Below are positions 40,813-48,764 of a stretch of 64,000 nucleotides of DNA, one piece after another. A model generated the notes under the pieces. It saw only the letters and a program-made list of their open reading frames with translations. It did no database searches and had not been told where the DNA came from. The stretch's first letter is position 1. The number at the start of each line of letters is the position of its first letter. This DNA is from G963665925 sp963676345 (lineage in GTDB: Bacteria; Bacillota; Clostridia; Peptostreptococcales; Acidaminobacteraceae), in assembly GCA_963676345.2 (NCBI GenBank), contig CAXXTS010000006.1:496001-560000 (forward strand), in the 5' to 3' direction. A program made the position numbers and the translations under genes.

Positions 40813-40845
40813 AGCCTTCCTCAGTATTTGAGGAAGGCTTTTTTA
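40813..40845 (+). terminator. Terminator of the orphan cobalamin riboswitch
   Basis: AGCCTTCCTCA pairs with TGAGGAAGGCT, followed by TTTTT. A TGTAAAC/GTTTACA pair at 40785-40806 may form part of the switch. Confidence 0.9.
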
Positions 40846-40876
40846 CGCAATTTGTGTTCGTATTCCCATCAAATCC

Positions 40877-40902
40877 CGAGTTAGCATCCTCCGCTAATCG
40901 GC
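40877..40902 (+). other. Hairpin in the read-through RNA
   Basis: CCGAGTTAGC pairs with GCTAATCGG over a 7-nt loop (one bulge). It lies between two terminators in a region with no reading frame, so it would only be made when the riboswitch allows read-through. Confidence 0.4.
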
Positions 40903-40949
40903 TTTAATACTCTCACCTAGGAATACAACACCATAGTAATAAAGCGTTT

Positions 40950-41002
40950 ACGGCATTATACCCCCTTCGACTGACCATCGAAACGTATAGGCCGTTTTTT
41001 TT
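40950..41002 (+). terminator. Second terminator downstream of the orphan riboswitch
   Basis: CGGC..TATAC pairs with GTATAGGCCG around an inner TTCGA/TCGAA hairpin, then eight T. Repeat-element locus 4 starts 2 nt later. Confidence 0.6.
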
Positions 41003-41003
41003 A

Positions 41004-41023
41004 CGGAAAAGACAAAGCAATGC
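41004..41023 (+). repeat. Conserved 20-nt head of repeat element, locus 4
   Basis: CGGAAAAGACAAAGCAATGC, identical to the locus 3 head 29.5 kb away. Confidence 0.92.
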
Positions 41024-41087
41024 AAAAAATACCAAGTATATATCCGATTGTGCTGGCACAAAATCGGATATATACTTGGTATTTTTT
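41024..41087 (+). repeat. Locus-specific perfect hairpin, locus 4
   Basis: Perfect 26-nt arms (41024-41049, 41062-41087) and a 12-nt loop GTGCTGGCACAA; 64 nt. Arm sequence is unique to this locus. The sequence directly after it is TATGGCGCGACTAGC, as in loci 2 and 3. Confidence 0.95.
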
Positions 41088-41175
41088 ATATGGCGCGACT
41101 AGCTTTCATGGGCGACCGGAGGTTGCCCTGTACGGATATGGCGCGCCCAGCTTTCGTGGGCGACCACAAAACCAC
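41088..41175 (+). repeat. Short repeat array, locus 4 (two units)
   Basis: One full unit with GGCGACC-GGA-GGTTGCC (a G-U pair keeps the stem) and one partial unit that loses its 3' stem arm. The smallest array in the window. Confidence 0.85.
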
Positions 41176-41350
41176 CCTATTCAATACGCTGTCCAAAGCA
41201 GCACACACTTAGCCAACTTGACAGATCCAATTTCGACCGACTTATTTCAAACACATCGGTAAACAATTGAAAAGGTGAGCAAGCATTTTATAAGTCCCCA
41301 AAAAAGCGGATAGATGATACAATAGAGGTGGAGATTGTTGAGGTGAAACC

Positions 41351-42220
41351 ATGCAAATCATTGAAGAATCAGGACGCCTATTGATCAAGCAGCAGCCAGA
41401 TTTTAACGTAAGCCAGATTTTCGACTGTGGTCAGGCATTTCGATTTAGAAAAATTGATGAGGGAATTTACGAAGGTGTTGCGTTTGGACGCTACCTGCAG
41501 GTTGAGCAAACCCCTGAGTACATAAGCCTGTATCCATGTACCTTAAGTGATTATGAAAATATATGGAAGTCTTACTTTGATCTTGAAACAGATTATACAC
41601 AGATCAAAAAGCGAATTTCAAAAAAATATGAAGTATTAAAAGAAGCGGTTGAATTTGGTCATGGTATACGCATTTTAAAACAAGAACCATGGGAAATCAT
41701 CATTTCCTTTATCATTTCAGCCAATAACAATATTCCTAGAATTCAAGGTGCCATTGAAAAGTTGTCGGCGCTTTATGGAGAGCCATTTACGGATCCTTCC
41801 GGTCAAATAAGATACACGTTTCCATCGCCCCAAAAGCTTGCTGAGGTTTCTGTTGAAGACCTTAGAGCCTGCGGTGTTGGGTATCGTGACAAGTACATTA
41901 AAGCCTCTGCGAAAATGGTTGCAGAGGGTCAGGTTGACATTCAGAAAATTGGGTCGCTCACAATAGATGAAGCTGAGCATGAGTTGCTTGCCCTAAGTGG
42001 TGTTGGAAAAAAAGTGGCAGACTGCATCTTGCTGTTTGCTTTTAACCACATGAGCGCATTTCCTGTGGATACTTGGGTAAAAAAAGTAATAGGTAAATAT
42101 TTTTTGAAAGAAGACGTAACACCAAAGCAGGCCCTGCAATTTGCTGAAAGTGAATTTTCAAAGGATGCTGGATATGTTCAGCAATATTTGTTTTACTATA
42201 TTAGAGAAGGAAAAGGGTAG
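41351..42220 (+). CDS. 8-oxoguanine DNA glycosylase (OGG1-like)
   Basis: Base-excision repair enzyme of 289 residues. It has an OGG N-terminal domain (FNVSQIFDCGQAFRF near 20) and a helix-hairpin-helix glycosylase core with LSGVGKKVADCILLFAF (second Lys is the Schiff-base nucleophile) and FPVDTWVKK (catalytic Asp), near 215-250. Length and order match the human-OGG1-like branch found in clostridia. The ATG follows TTGAGGTGAAACC. Three genes run on from here with short gaps. Confidence 0.9.
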   Translation: MQIIEESGRLLIKQQPDFNVSQIFDCGQAFRFRKIDEGIYEGVAFGRYLQVEQTPEYISLYPCTLSDYENIWKSYFDLETDYTQIKKRISKKYEVLKEAVEFGHGIRILKQEPWEIIISFIISANNNIPRIQGAIEKLSALYGEPFTDPSGQIRYTFPSPQKLAEVSVEDLRACGVGYRDKYIKASAKMVAEGQVDIQKIGSLTIDEAEHELLALSGVGKKVADCILLFAFNHMSAFPVDTWVKKVIGKYFLKEDVTPKQALQFAESEFSKDAGYVQQYLFYYIREGKG

Positions 42221-42261
42221 TTGTAACGGATGAGTGATACTATTATTGGGAGTCGAGGCAT

Positions 42262-43404
42262 ATGAGAATAGTTCCAATTGATTTGATTCCAGAGGGAACA
42301 AAGTTGGCAAAAACGCTTTACAGTGCAGATGGAAGGGTTCTTCTACGTGCGGGTGTAGAGCTTGACGTATCAAAGATGGAGCGCGCTATGCAGCTCGGAT
42401 TCAAATCTTTGTATATAAACGATGAATTCAGTACAGACGTCTATGAAGATCTGATTGATTCAAAGACACGTATCGAATCCATCAAAAATGTGAAGACCAG
42501 TTATGATGCTTTCGAAGAGTATGTTCAGGCATATGACAGTGGTAAGGTGGGTCAGTGGAAACTTTCAGAGATGCGCTACGAATACCTTGGGGGTGTAAAA
42601 AAGACCGCTACAGGCATAGTCGATGCACTTCTTAACAAAAAGAACCTGACCATCAACATTCAAGACATTAAGAAAATGGAAGACTACTTGTACCAGCACA
42701 CGGTAAATGTGGCAGTATTATCGGTGCTGCTTGGCATGGACAGGGGACTGGCTGAATCTGATCTTGAGAACTTGGCAGTAGGGGCCCTATTTCATGATAT
42801 CGGTTATAATTTTATTTCCGACAATATTTTGAATAAAACCAGTGCGCTTACTGAAGAAGAGCGCAAAGAAATCGAAACACATGCCTATTTAGGATATCAG
42901 CATCTGAAGGAAGATGTGGACATTAATAGCCATGTGCGCATGATTGTGCTACAGCATCATGAATGGATTGACGGATCTGGCTATCCACACGGACTCACTG
43001 GTGACAACATTCATGAGCTCAGTAAGATTGTAGCTATTTGTGATATTTACGATGCGCTTACATCCGATAGACCTTATAGACCAGCCTTGCCACCAAGTGA
43101 AGCGTTAGAGTTTCTTCTAGGGCATGCAAACAGGCAGCTAGATGAGTCTATTGTAAAAGCCTTTATTAAGCTGGTTATTCCTTATCCAAAGGGTACGCTT
43201 GTAAAGCTGTCTAATGGAGAAATTGGTATTGTAGAGCATCTGTATGAAAATTTCCCGCTGCGCCCTGTTGTGAAAGTGATTCGTCAGCTAGCAACAACTG
43301 TAGAAATGATCGAAGTAGACCTTATGAAAGAGACCAACATTGTGATTGTAGGCGTACAGTATGAACTACCAAATCACTCAGTTGGCAAATACGTTAAAAG
43401 CTAA
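42262..43404 (+). CDS. HD-GYP domain protein, likely c-di-GMP phosphodiesterase
   Basis: A 380-residue cytoplasmic protein. The N-terminal 130 residues are a regulatory region (DUF3391-like start VPIDLIPEGTKLAKTLYSAD). The HD-GYP domain follows: LFHDIGYNFI (HD), QHHEWIDGSGYPHGL (the GYP signature) and CDIYDALTSDRPYRPA. These residues are those of active c-di-GMP phosphodiesterases. A C-terminal PilZ-like tail is possible. It is followed at 30 nt by an EAL/HDOD protein. Confidence 0.9.
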   Translation: MRIVPIDLIPEGTKLAKTLYSADGRVLLRAGVELDVSKMERAMQLGFKSLYINDEFSTDVYEDLIDSKTRIESIKNVKTSYDAFEEYVQAYDSGKVGQWKLSEMRYEYLGGVKKTATGIVDALLNKKNLTINIQDIKKMEDYLYQHTVNVAVLSVLLGMDRGLAESDLENLAVGALFHDIGYNFISDNILNKTSALTEEERKEIETHAYLGYQHLKEDVDINSHVRMIVLQHHEWIDGSGYPHGLTGDNIHELSKIVAICDIYDALTSDRPYRPALPPSEALEFLLGHANRQLDESIVKAFIKLVIPYPKGTLVKLSNGEIGIVEHLYENFPLRPVVKVIRQLATTVEMIEVDLMKETNIVIVGVQYELPNHSVGKYVKS

Positions 43405-43434
43405 AGATACTTGTGCATATCAGGAGGTGGCCGA

Positions 43435-44640
43435 GTGGATGTTTTTATTGCGAGACAACCGATTTTTGACATAAAGAAAAATGTGTATGCATATGAGCTA
43501 CTCTACAGAGCCAGTGAGCGCAATGCTTCTGATGTGATTGATGGTGAAATGGCCACATCAAGTGTGATTGCGAGTACCCTCATGCTCCTGGGGCTTGATT
43601 CCATAACTCAGAATAAGCTGGCATTTATCAATTTTACAAAGCAGCTCATTCAAGAAGAGATTCCAACGATTTTTTCAAATGAAAAGCTGGTGGTCGAAAT
43701 TCTTGAAGATGTCATTCCTGATGATGACTTTATTGAAGCGTGTAAGACGCTTAAATCTAAGGGCTATAAGTTGGCCCTTGATGACTTTGTTATAGATTAT
43801 CCATATCAGAATATTGTAGATCTGGTGGATATTATAAAAGTTGATTTTCTCCTGACCTCTCCAAATGAACGTCAGGAAATCATCCAAAGATATAAGGAAA
43901 AGAACATAACCTTCCTAGCTGAAAAGGTAGAAACACTTGAGCAGTTTGAGGAAGCGGTGAAGAATGGATACACCTATTTTCAAGGCTATTTTTTCGCAAA
44001 GCCAATTGTTGTGAAGCATTCAGATATAAAACCAGTGCTTCCCAATTATGCGAAAATACTCACGGAGCTCAGTGTAGAAGAGCCCAACTATGAACGCATT
44101 TCAGAGATTATTGAGTTTGATGTGTCTTTATCGTATAAACTGCTCAGACTGATTAACAGTGCTGCATTTTATTCAAACAGCCGTGTGACATCAATAAAGC
44201 ATGCCTTGGTTATGCTTGGCCTTAAGGAAATCCGAAAATGGATTTCCATCGTTATGCTCAGGGAACTGGGCGAAGATAAGCCTGATGAACTCGTTCGCGT
44301 GTGCTTGTTGCGCGGTAAGATGGGCGAACAGCTGGCTGAGCACTTTGGACTCAAGAACAGAAAGACCGAAGTGTTTTTGATGGGCATGTTTTCCATGATC
44401 GATACCCTGATGAATCAAAAGATTGAAGAGGCTATTGGCAGCCTTCCCCTTGAAGATGATGTGAAATCAGGTATTCTAGGCGAGAAAGGTGTCTTTTCAG
44501 ACATATTGAAATTAGTCAAAGCTTATGAAAAAGGCAATTGGGATTACCTGTTTTTACAGGCGAAAAAGTCTGGTGTAGGCATGAATGTATTTCCTGATGC
44601 TTACCTTGAAGCGGTAAAGTGGTCTACAGAAGTATATTAG
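43435..44640 (+). CDS. EAL/HDOD signalling protein, YuxH-like
   Basis: A 401-residue protein with an N-terminal EAL-like domain (ARQPIFDIKKNVYAYELLYR, VVEILEDV, LALDDFVID) and a C-terminal HDOD domain (about 200-390). The EAL signature reads ELL and the DDFGTG loop reads DDFVID, so c-di-GMP hydrolysis is doubtful and binding or a purely structural role is more likely. GTG 43435 is 7 nt from AGGAGG; the longer TTG start at 43411 lies ahead of that site. Co-transcribed with the HD-GYP gene. Confidence 0.85.
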   Translation: MDVFIARQPIFDIKKNVYAYELLYRASERNASDVIDGEMATSSVIASTLMLLGLDSITQNKLAFINFTKQLIQEEIPTIFSNEKLVVEILEDVIPDDDFIEACKTLKSKGYKLALDDFVIDYPYQNIVDLVDIIKVDFLLTSPNERQEIIQRYKEKNITFLAEKVETLEQFEEAVKNGYTYFQGYFFAKPIVVKHSDIKPVLPNYAKILTELSVEEPNYERISEIIEFDVSLSYKLLRLINSAAFYSNSRVTSIKHALVMLGLKEIRKWISIVMLRELGEDKPDELVRVCLLRGKMGEQLAEHFGLKNRKTEVFLMGMFSMIDTLMNQKIEEAIGSLPLEDDVKSGILGEKGVFSDILKLVKAYEKGNWDYLFLQAKKSGVGMNVFPDAYLEAVKWSTEVY

Positions 44641-44695
44641 CCTGAATTACAGAACTATACAGATATGAATCTTAGAGACCTATGGAGGGAAATGG

Positions 44696-45061
44696 ATGTC
44701 CGATGATTTGAAAACATATAGATGTGATTGCAATGTAATTCATGAAGAGGTTGTTGAGGCTGTACGCGGAAGACTTGAGAATGCAGATGAGCTAAATGAA
44801 CTTGCTAATGTTTTTAAGGTTCTTGGGGATTTGACACGCATTAAAATCATTACTGTTCTAAGGGGCAATGAAATGTGTGTGTGTGATTTGGCTGTTTCGC
44901 TCGATATGACCCAGTCAGCTATATCACATCAGCTCCGTGTACTCAAGCAGGCACGACTAGTACGTGCAAGACGCGACGGAAAAATAATGTATTACTCTCT
45001 GGATGATGCGCATATTGATGGTATGCTCGATATGGGATTTGACCATATTCGCCATGATTAG
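44696..45061 (+). CDS. ArsR/SmtB-family metal-responsive repressor, CadC-like
   Basis: A 121-residue winged-helix repressor. Metal-site features of the CadC/SmtB group are visible: an N-terminal Cys pair (YRCDCNVIHEEVV) and CVCDLA in the alpha-3 helix, followed by the recognition helix SQSAISHQLRVLKQA-like segment (TQSAISHQLRVLK) and the RRDGKIMYYSL wing. Such repressors leave DNA when Cd, Pb or Zn binds. No metal efflux pump is adjacent, so its target lies elsewhere. Near the C-terminus DDAHIDGML may form the second metal site. Confidence 0.88.
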   Translation: MSDDLKTYRCDCNVIHEEVVEAVRGRLENADELNELANVFKVLGDLTRIKIITVLRGNEMCVCDLAVSLDMTQSAISHQLRVLKQARLVRARRDGKIMYYSLDDAHIDGMLDMGFDHIRHD

Positions 45062-45120
45062 GGAAAAACAATTGTAAAATTATTATTAACAGACCAAATT
45101 AAACAGGAAGATAAATTGCT

Positions 45121-45146
45121 AAACCCGTTTAAAATAGCGGGTTTAA
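45121..45146 (+). terminator. Possible terminator after the ArsR gene
   Basis: AAACCCG/CGGGTTT hairpin with a poor T-tail, in the 260-bp gap before groES. Confidence 0.4.
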
Positions 45147-45152
45147 GTTAAA

Positions 45153-45190
45153 TTTACAGTTTGTTAGCACTCTGTTAAAATGAGTGCTAA
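45153..45190 (+). promoter_or_regulatory. groESL promoter with CIRCE operator (HrcA site)
   Basis: CIRCE is perfect: TTAGCACTC, 9 nt, GAGTGCTAA (45164-45190). It overlaps a TTTACA-17-TAAAAT promoter (45153-45181), so HrcA would block RNA polymerase directly. Confidence 0.95.
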
Positions 45191-45327
45191 AAATCCTTGA
45201 ATTTGATATTCAACTGTATTATCATTAATACAGAACGGTTCACATGCATGTGAATCCGTCATATCGATTAAAAAGTGGCCTTTAAGCCAATCGCAATCAA
45301 GATCTTAAAAATGAGGAGGAATTGAAA

Positions 45328-45591
45328 ATGGCAATCAGACCATTAGGAAATCGTGTAGTAATCAAAAAGGTTGAAGCAGAAGATAAGACAGCAAGCGGAA
45401 TTATTCTTCCGGGACAGGCACAGGAACAGCCACAAGTGGCTGAAGTTGTGGCTGTGGGATCGGGTGATGAAATTCAAGTTAAAATTGGAGACCGCGTTAT
45501 TTACCCAAAATTTGCTGGAACCGAAGTGAAACACGGTGGTGATGATCTCATTATTATTGAAGATGAGAAGTTACTGGCAATCGTCGAGTAA
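45328..45591 (+). CDS. groS: GroES co-chaperonin
   Basis: An 87-residue 10-kDa chaperonin that caps GroEL. RPLGNRVVIKKVEAEDKTAS and the end GGDDLIIIEDEKLLAIVE are typical. It is about seven residues shorter than usual, the loss falling in the loop after VVAVGSGDE. ATG 45328 lies 8 nt from GAGGAGG; the frame also opens at TTG 45322. Confidence 0.97.
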   Translation: MAIRPLGNRVVIKKVEAEDKTASGIILPGQAQEQPQVAEVVAVGSGDEIQVKIGDRVIYPKFAGTEVKHGGDDLIIIEDEKLLAIVE

Positions 45592-45686
45592 AACAAAAAG
45601 AACTCAGACGAAATTACTTAGAAGATTATACGAAGGTACACATATAAAAATATAGGTATAAAATTGGATAAGAAGGAGGCATTTCC

Positions 45687-47312
45687 ATGTCAAAGCTGAT
45701 TAAATTCGGGGAAGAAGCTCGAAAAGGACTTGAATCTGGTGTTAACCAGTTAGCGGATACAGTAAAAGTAACACTAGGCCCTAAAGGTCGTAATGTTATT
45801 CTAGATAAGAAATTCGGTGCACCGCTGATTACAAACGATGGTGTTACAATTGCAAGAGAAATCGAACTGGAAGACCCAATTGAAAATATGGGCGCACAAC
45901 TGGTTAAGGAAGTTGCCACAAAAACAAACGATGTAGCTGGTGATGGTACAACAACTGCAACCGTTCTGGCACAATCAATTGTAAGTGAAGGCCTTAAAAA
46001 TGTTGCGGCGGGTGCAAACCCAATGATCCTTAAGCAAGGTATTGAAAAAGCAGTCGAAGTGGCTGTAAATCATATCAAGGAAGTTTCAAAGACTGTAGAT
46101 ACAAGAGAAGCTATTGCAGACGTTGCATCTATCTCTGCAGCTGATGAAGTGATTGGCAACCTAATTGCTGACGCTATGGAACGAGTAGGAAAAGATGGCG
46201 TTATTACTGTAGAAGAGTCGCGTACAATGGCGACGGAACTTGATGTGGTTGAAGGCATGCAGTTTGACCGTGGTTATGTTTCACCATATATGGTTACTGA
46301 CACTGAAAAAATGGAAGCTGTTTCACAAGACCCATACATTTTGATCACAGACAAAAAAATCACGAATATACAAGAAATTCTGCCAGTTCTAGAGCAAATC
46401 GTTCAGCAAGGTAAGAAAATGCTTATCATTGCTGAAGACATTGAAGGTGAAGCACTGGCAACGCTTGTAATGAATAAGCTTCGTGGTGTATTTGACTGTG
46501 TAGCAGTTAAGGCACCAGGTTTTGGCGACAGAAGAAAAGCAATGCTTCAAGATATAGCGATTGTAACTGGCGGCACTGTCATTACTGAAGAATTAGGTTA
46601 TGACCTCAAAACGGCTACTGTAGATATGTTAGGTCGCGCCAAGTCCGTTAAAATTGATAAGGATAATACGACAATCATTGATGGTATGGGCGATGCAGCT
46701 GCAATTGAAGCGCGTGTTAAAGAAATCAAATCACAAATTGAAGCGACAACTTCAGAGTTTGACAGAGACAAGCTTCAGGAAAGACTTGCTAAGCTTTCTG
46801 GTGGTGTAGCTGTGATTCAAGTAGGTGCTGCTACAGAAGTTGAAATGAAAGAGAAAAAACTGCGTATTGAAGATGCATTAAATGCAACGCGCGCAGCAGT
46901 TGAAGAAGGTATTGTTCCGGGTGGTGGTACATCACTTATAACGGCTATTCCAGAAATTGAAAAGCTTATTGAAACACTTGAAGGTGATATAAAAACGGGC
47001 GCTAAAATTATTGCACGTGCTCTTGAAGCACCTGTTCGTCAGATTTCTGCGAATGCAGGTGTTGAAGGTTCAATCGTAGTCGATAGAATTAAGAGTGCAC
47101 CAGCAGGTACAGGATTTAACGCACTGACTGGCGAGTACATCAATATGATTGAAAAAGGTATTGTTGACCCAACAAAGGTTGAGAGAAGCGCCCTTCAAAA
47201 TGCAGCGTCTATTTCAGCTATGTTCCTGACAACAGAAGCTGCAGTTGTAGACAATGCGGATGATGAGCCTCCAATGCCTCCAATGGGCGGTGGCATGCCA
47301 GGTATGATGTAA
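45687..47312 (+). CDS. groL: GroEL chaperonin
   Basis: ATP-driven folding chaperonin of 541 residues. Markers are the ATP loop TVKVTLGPKGRNVILDK, NDVAGDGTTTATVLAQ, VVEGMQFDRGYVSPYM and the C-terminal Met/Gly-rich tail (MPPMGGGMPGMM). AAGGAGGCA precedes the ATG. It is co-transcribed with groES under CIRCE control. Confidence 0.98.
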   Translation: MSKLIKFGEEARKGLESGVNQLADTVKVTLGPKGRNVILDKKFGAPLITNDGVTIAREIELEDPIENMGAQLVKEVATKTNDVAGDGTTTATVLAQSIVSEGLKNVAAGANPMILKQGIEKAVEVAVNHIKEVSKTVDTREAIADVASISAADEVIGNLIADAMERVGKDGVITVEESRTMATELDVVEGMQFDRGYVSPYMVTDTEKMEAVSQDPYILITDKKITNIQEILPVLEQIVQQGKKMLIIAEDIEGEALATLVMNKLRGVFDCVAVKAPGFGDRRKAMLQDIAIVTGGTVITEELGYDLKTATVDMLGRAKSVKIDKDNTTIIDGMGDAAAIEARVKEIKSQIEATTSEFDRDKLQERLAKLSGGVAVIQVGAATEVEMKEKKLRIEDALNATRAAVEEGIVPGGGTSLITAIPEIEKLIETLEGDIKTGAKIIARALEAPVRQISANAGVEGSIVVDRIKSAPAGTGFNALTGEYINMIEKGIVDPTKVERSALQNAASISAMFLTTEAAVVDNADDEPPMPPMGGGMPGMM

Positions 47313-47355
47313 GCCGGCTGGCATCTTTACATTAGAAAACATTCATGTTAGACTC

Positions 47356-47386
47356 TTAGGTGCAGACAATCGTCTGCACCTAATGT
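47356..47386 (+). terminator. Hairpin after groEL
   Basis: TTAGGTGCAGAC-AATC-GTCTGCACCTAA is a perfect 12-bp stem, but the T-run is weak (TGTTTATA). A near copy (GCAGAC-AGCC-GTCTGCACCTAATTT) recurs at 47537-47562. Confidence 0.55.
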
Positions 47387-47397
47387 TTATATGAAAA

Positions 47398-47495
47398 GTC
47401 GCCAAATTCTTTGTCACAGCGTATTTTACCGACTCTTACGTATGTTTATATACGCTTCAAGTCGCTAAAATACTTGTTCCGCGAATTTGACGATT
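47398..47495 (+). repeat. Imperfect long inverted repeat between groEL and TPP switch
   Basis: GTCGCCAAATTC pairs with GAATTTGACGAT and GTATTTTACCGAC with GTCGCTAAAATAC around a TACGTATG/TATATACG centre. It is flanked by two copies of the GCAGAC...GTCTGCACCTAAT hairpin. No gene lies in 47313-47580. It may be a decayed small mobile element. Confidence 0.5.
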
Positions 47496-47579
47496 TTCAA
47501 AAAAACAGACCGTTGACCCTGTCAACAGTCTCAAGCGCAGACAGCCGTCTGCACCTAATTTATGAAATTGAATAGTTGC

Positions 47580-47661
47580 ACTAGGGGAGCATTAGCTGAG
47601 AGTGATGAAGTCACGACCCTTTGAACCTGATCCGGATTGTACTGGCGTAGGAAAGTGTTTG
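47580..47661 (+). promoter_or_regulatory. TPP riboswitch (THI element)
   Basis: AGGGGAGC, GCTGAGAGTGATGAAG, ACCCTTTGAACCTGATC and TACTGGCGTAGGAAAGTG are the conserved thi-box parts. A terminator at 47695-47723 follows, so thiamine pyrophosphate would stop transcription of the transport operon. Confidence 0.96.
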
Positions 47662-47694
47662 GCAAAATATGATAATCCATTCAAATCAAACCTG

Positions 47695-47723
47695 AACCCC
47701 ATGCTTACAGCGTGGGGTTTTAT
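47695..47723 (+). terminator. TPP-riboswitch terminator
   Basis: AACCCCATGC-TTACA-GCGTGGGGTT followed by TTATG; the T-run is short but the stem is strong. Confidence 0.75.
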
Positions 47724-47740
47724 GTGTATAAGGAGGCATT

Positions 47741-48025
47741 ATGAAGTCAAATGTAAGTTTGCAAATCATTCCATCGGTACCAGAAGTGGAAATCTACCCA
47801 GTAGTAGACAAGGTGATTGAGTACATTGCGTCAACAGGGGTAAAGTTTGAAGTTGGTCCAATGGAAACGACAATGGAAGGCAATCTTGAAGACCTGCTTG
47901 AAATTGTTAAAAAGGCACAGGAAATATGTGTTGAGGCAGGGGCTGAAAGAGTCGTATCTATGGTTAAGATTGACTATAAACCAACTGGAGTGACTATTGA
48001 TGAAAAAGTTTATAAATACAGATAG
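47741..48025 (+). CDS. Thiamine-binding-family (DUF77/MTH1187-type) protein
   Basis: A 94-residue soluble protein of the MTH1187/YkoF thiamine-binding group: VSLQIIPSVPEVEIYPVVD, the KFEVGPMETTMEGN loop and the AERVVSMVKIDYKP strand. It may bind thiamine or its pyrimidine moiety in the cytosol. ATAAGGAGGCATT precedes the ATG. First gene of the TPP-regulated operon; its end overlaps the permease start by 26 nt. Confidence 0.85.
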   Translation: MKSNVSLQIIPSVPEVEIYPVVDKVIEYIASTGVKFEVGPMETTMEGNLEDLLEIVKKAQEICVEAGAERVVSMVKIDYKPTGVTIDEKVYKYR

Positions 48026-48764
48026 ACTGCCCGTCATAGTCTTCTTAGGCGCACTGATTGCCCTCTGGGAAGGCGTAACACGTCTTGGCTTCGTTGAAGC
48101 CTACATTTTACCGCCACCATCCGCTGTTATTATGCAGCTTTTTGCAGACCGGGCCAATTTGATGAGCCACACCTTGGTGACCTTGCATGAAGCAGCCTTA
48201 GGGTTTATTTCTGCGGTATTTCTTGCCATCGTTTTAGCCCTGGTCATGGACATGGTGCCCTTTTTCAAAAAGGGATTCTATCCGATTTTAGTGATCAGTC
48301 AGACCATTCCAATCATTGTGCTGGCACCTCTGTTTGCAATGTGGTTTGGTTTTGGAATCACCCCAAAAGTTGTAATCGTCATACTGGTGTGTATTTTTCC
48401 AATTGTCATCAGTCTTTCAGATGGACTTGAAGGTGTTGACAGGGACTTGCTTAACTTAACCCGTTCTATGGGGGCCGGCAGAGTAAAGCGCTTTGTCCAC
48501 ATAAAAATTCCCTATGCCCTTGCTGCAATGTTTTCTGGTATTCGTATATCTGCAACCTATGCAGTTATGGGAGCGGTCATTGGTGAGTGGCTAGGGGGCT
48601 CTAAAGGTCTTGGTGTTTATATGATGCGTGTCAAGAACTCCTTTGCTTTTGACAAAATGTTCGCAGCTATCTTGATTATTGTCGTACTTAGTATTGTTCT
48701 ATTTAAGTTTATTGTTGTACTTCAAGGTGTTTTCATGCCTTGGACCAAGGAGGATATAAAATGA
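48000..48764 (+). CDS. ABC transporter permease for thiamine precursor
   Basis: A 254-residue membrane subunit with about six segments, of the nitrate/taurine/pyrimidine-precursor importer class. The EAA loop is seen as RSMGAGRVKRFVHIKIPYAL near residue 155. ATG 48000 lies 9 nt from GGAG; the frame could also open at TTG 47997. The stop overlaps the next start (ATGA). Confidence 0.9.
   Translation: MKKFINTDRLPVIVFLGALIALWEGVTRLGFVEAYILPPPSAVIMQLFADRANLMSHTLVTLHEAALGFISAVFLAIVLALVMDMVPFFKKGFYPILVISQTIPIIVLAPLFAMWFGFGITPKVVIVILVCIFPIVISLSDGLEGVDRDLLNLTRSMGAGRVKRFVHIKIPYALAAMFSGIRISATYAVMGAVIGEWLGGSKGLGVYMMRVKNSFAFDKMFAAILIIVVLSIVLFKFIVVLQGVFMPWTKEDIK

Noticed and set aside
47602..47820. 72-residue open frame over the TPP riboswitch
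   Set aside because: It lies within the aptamer and its terminator and has no ribosome site.
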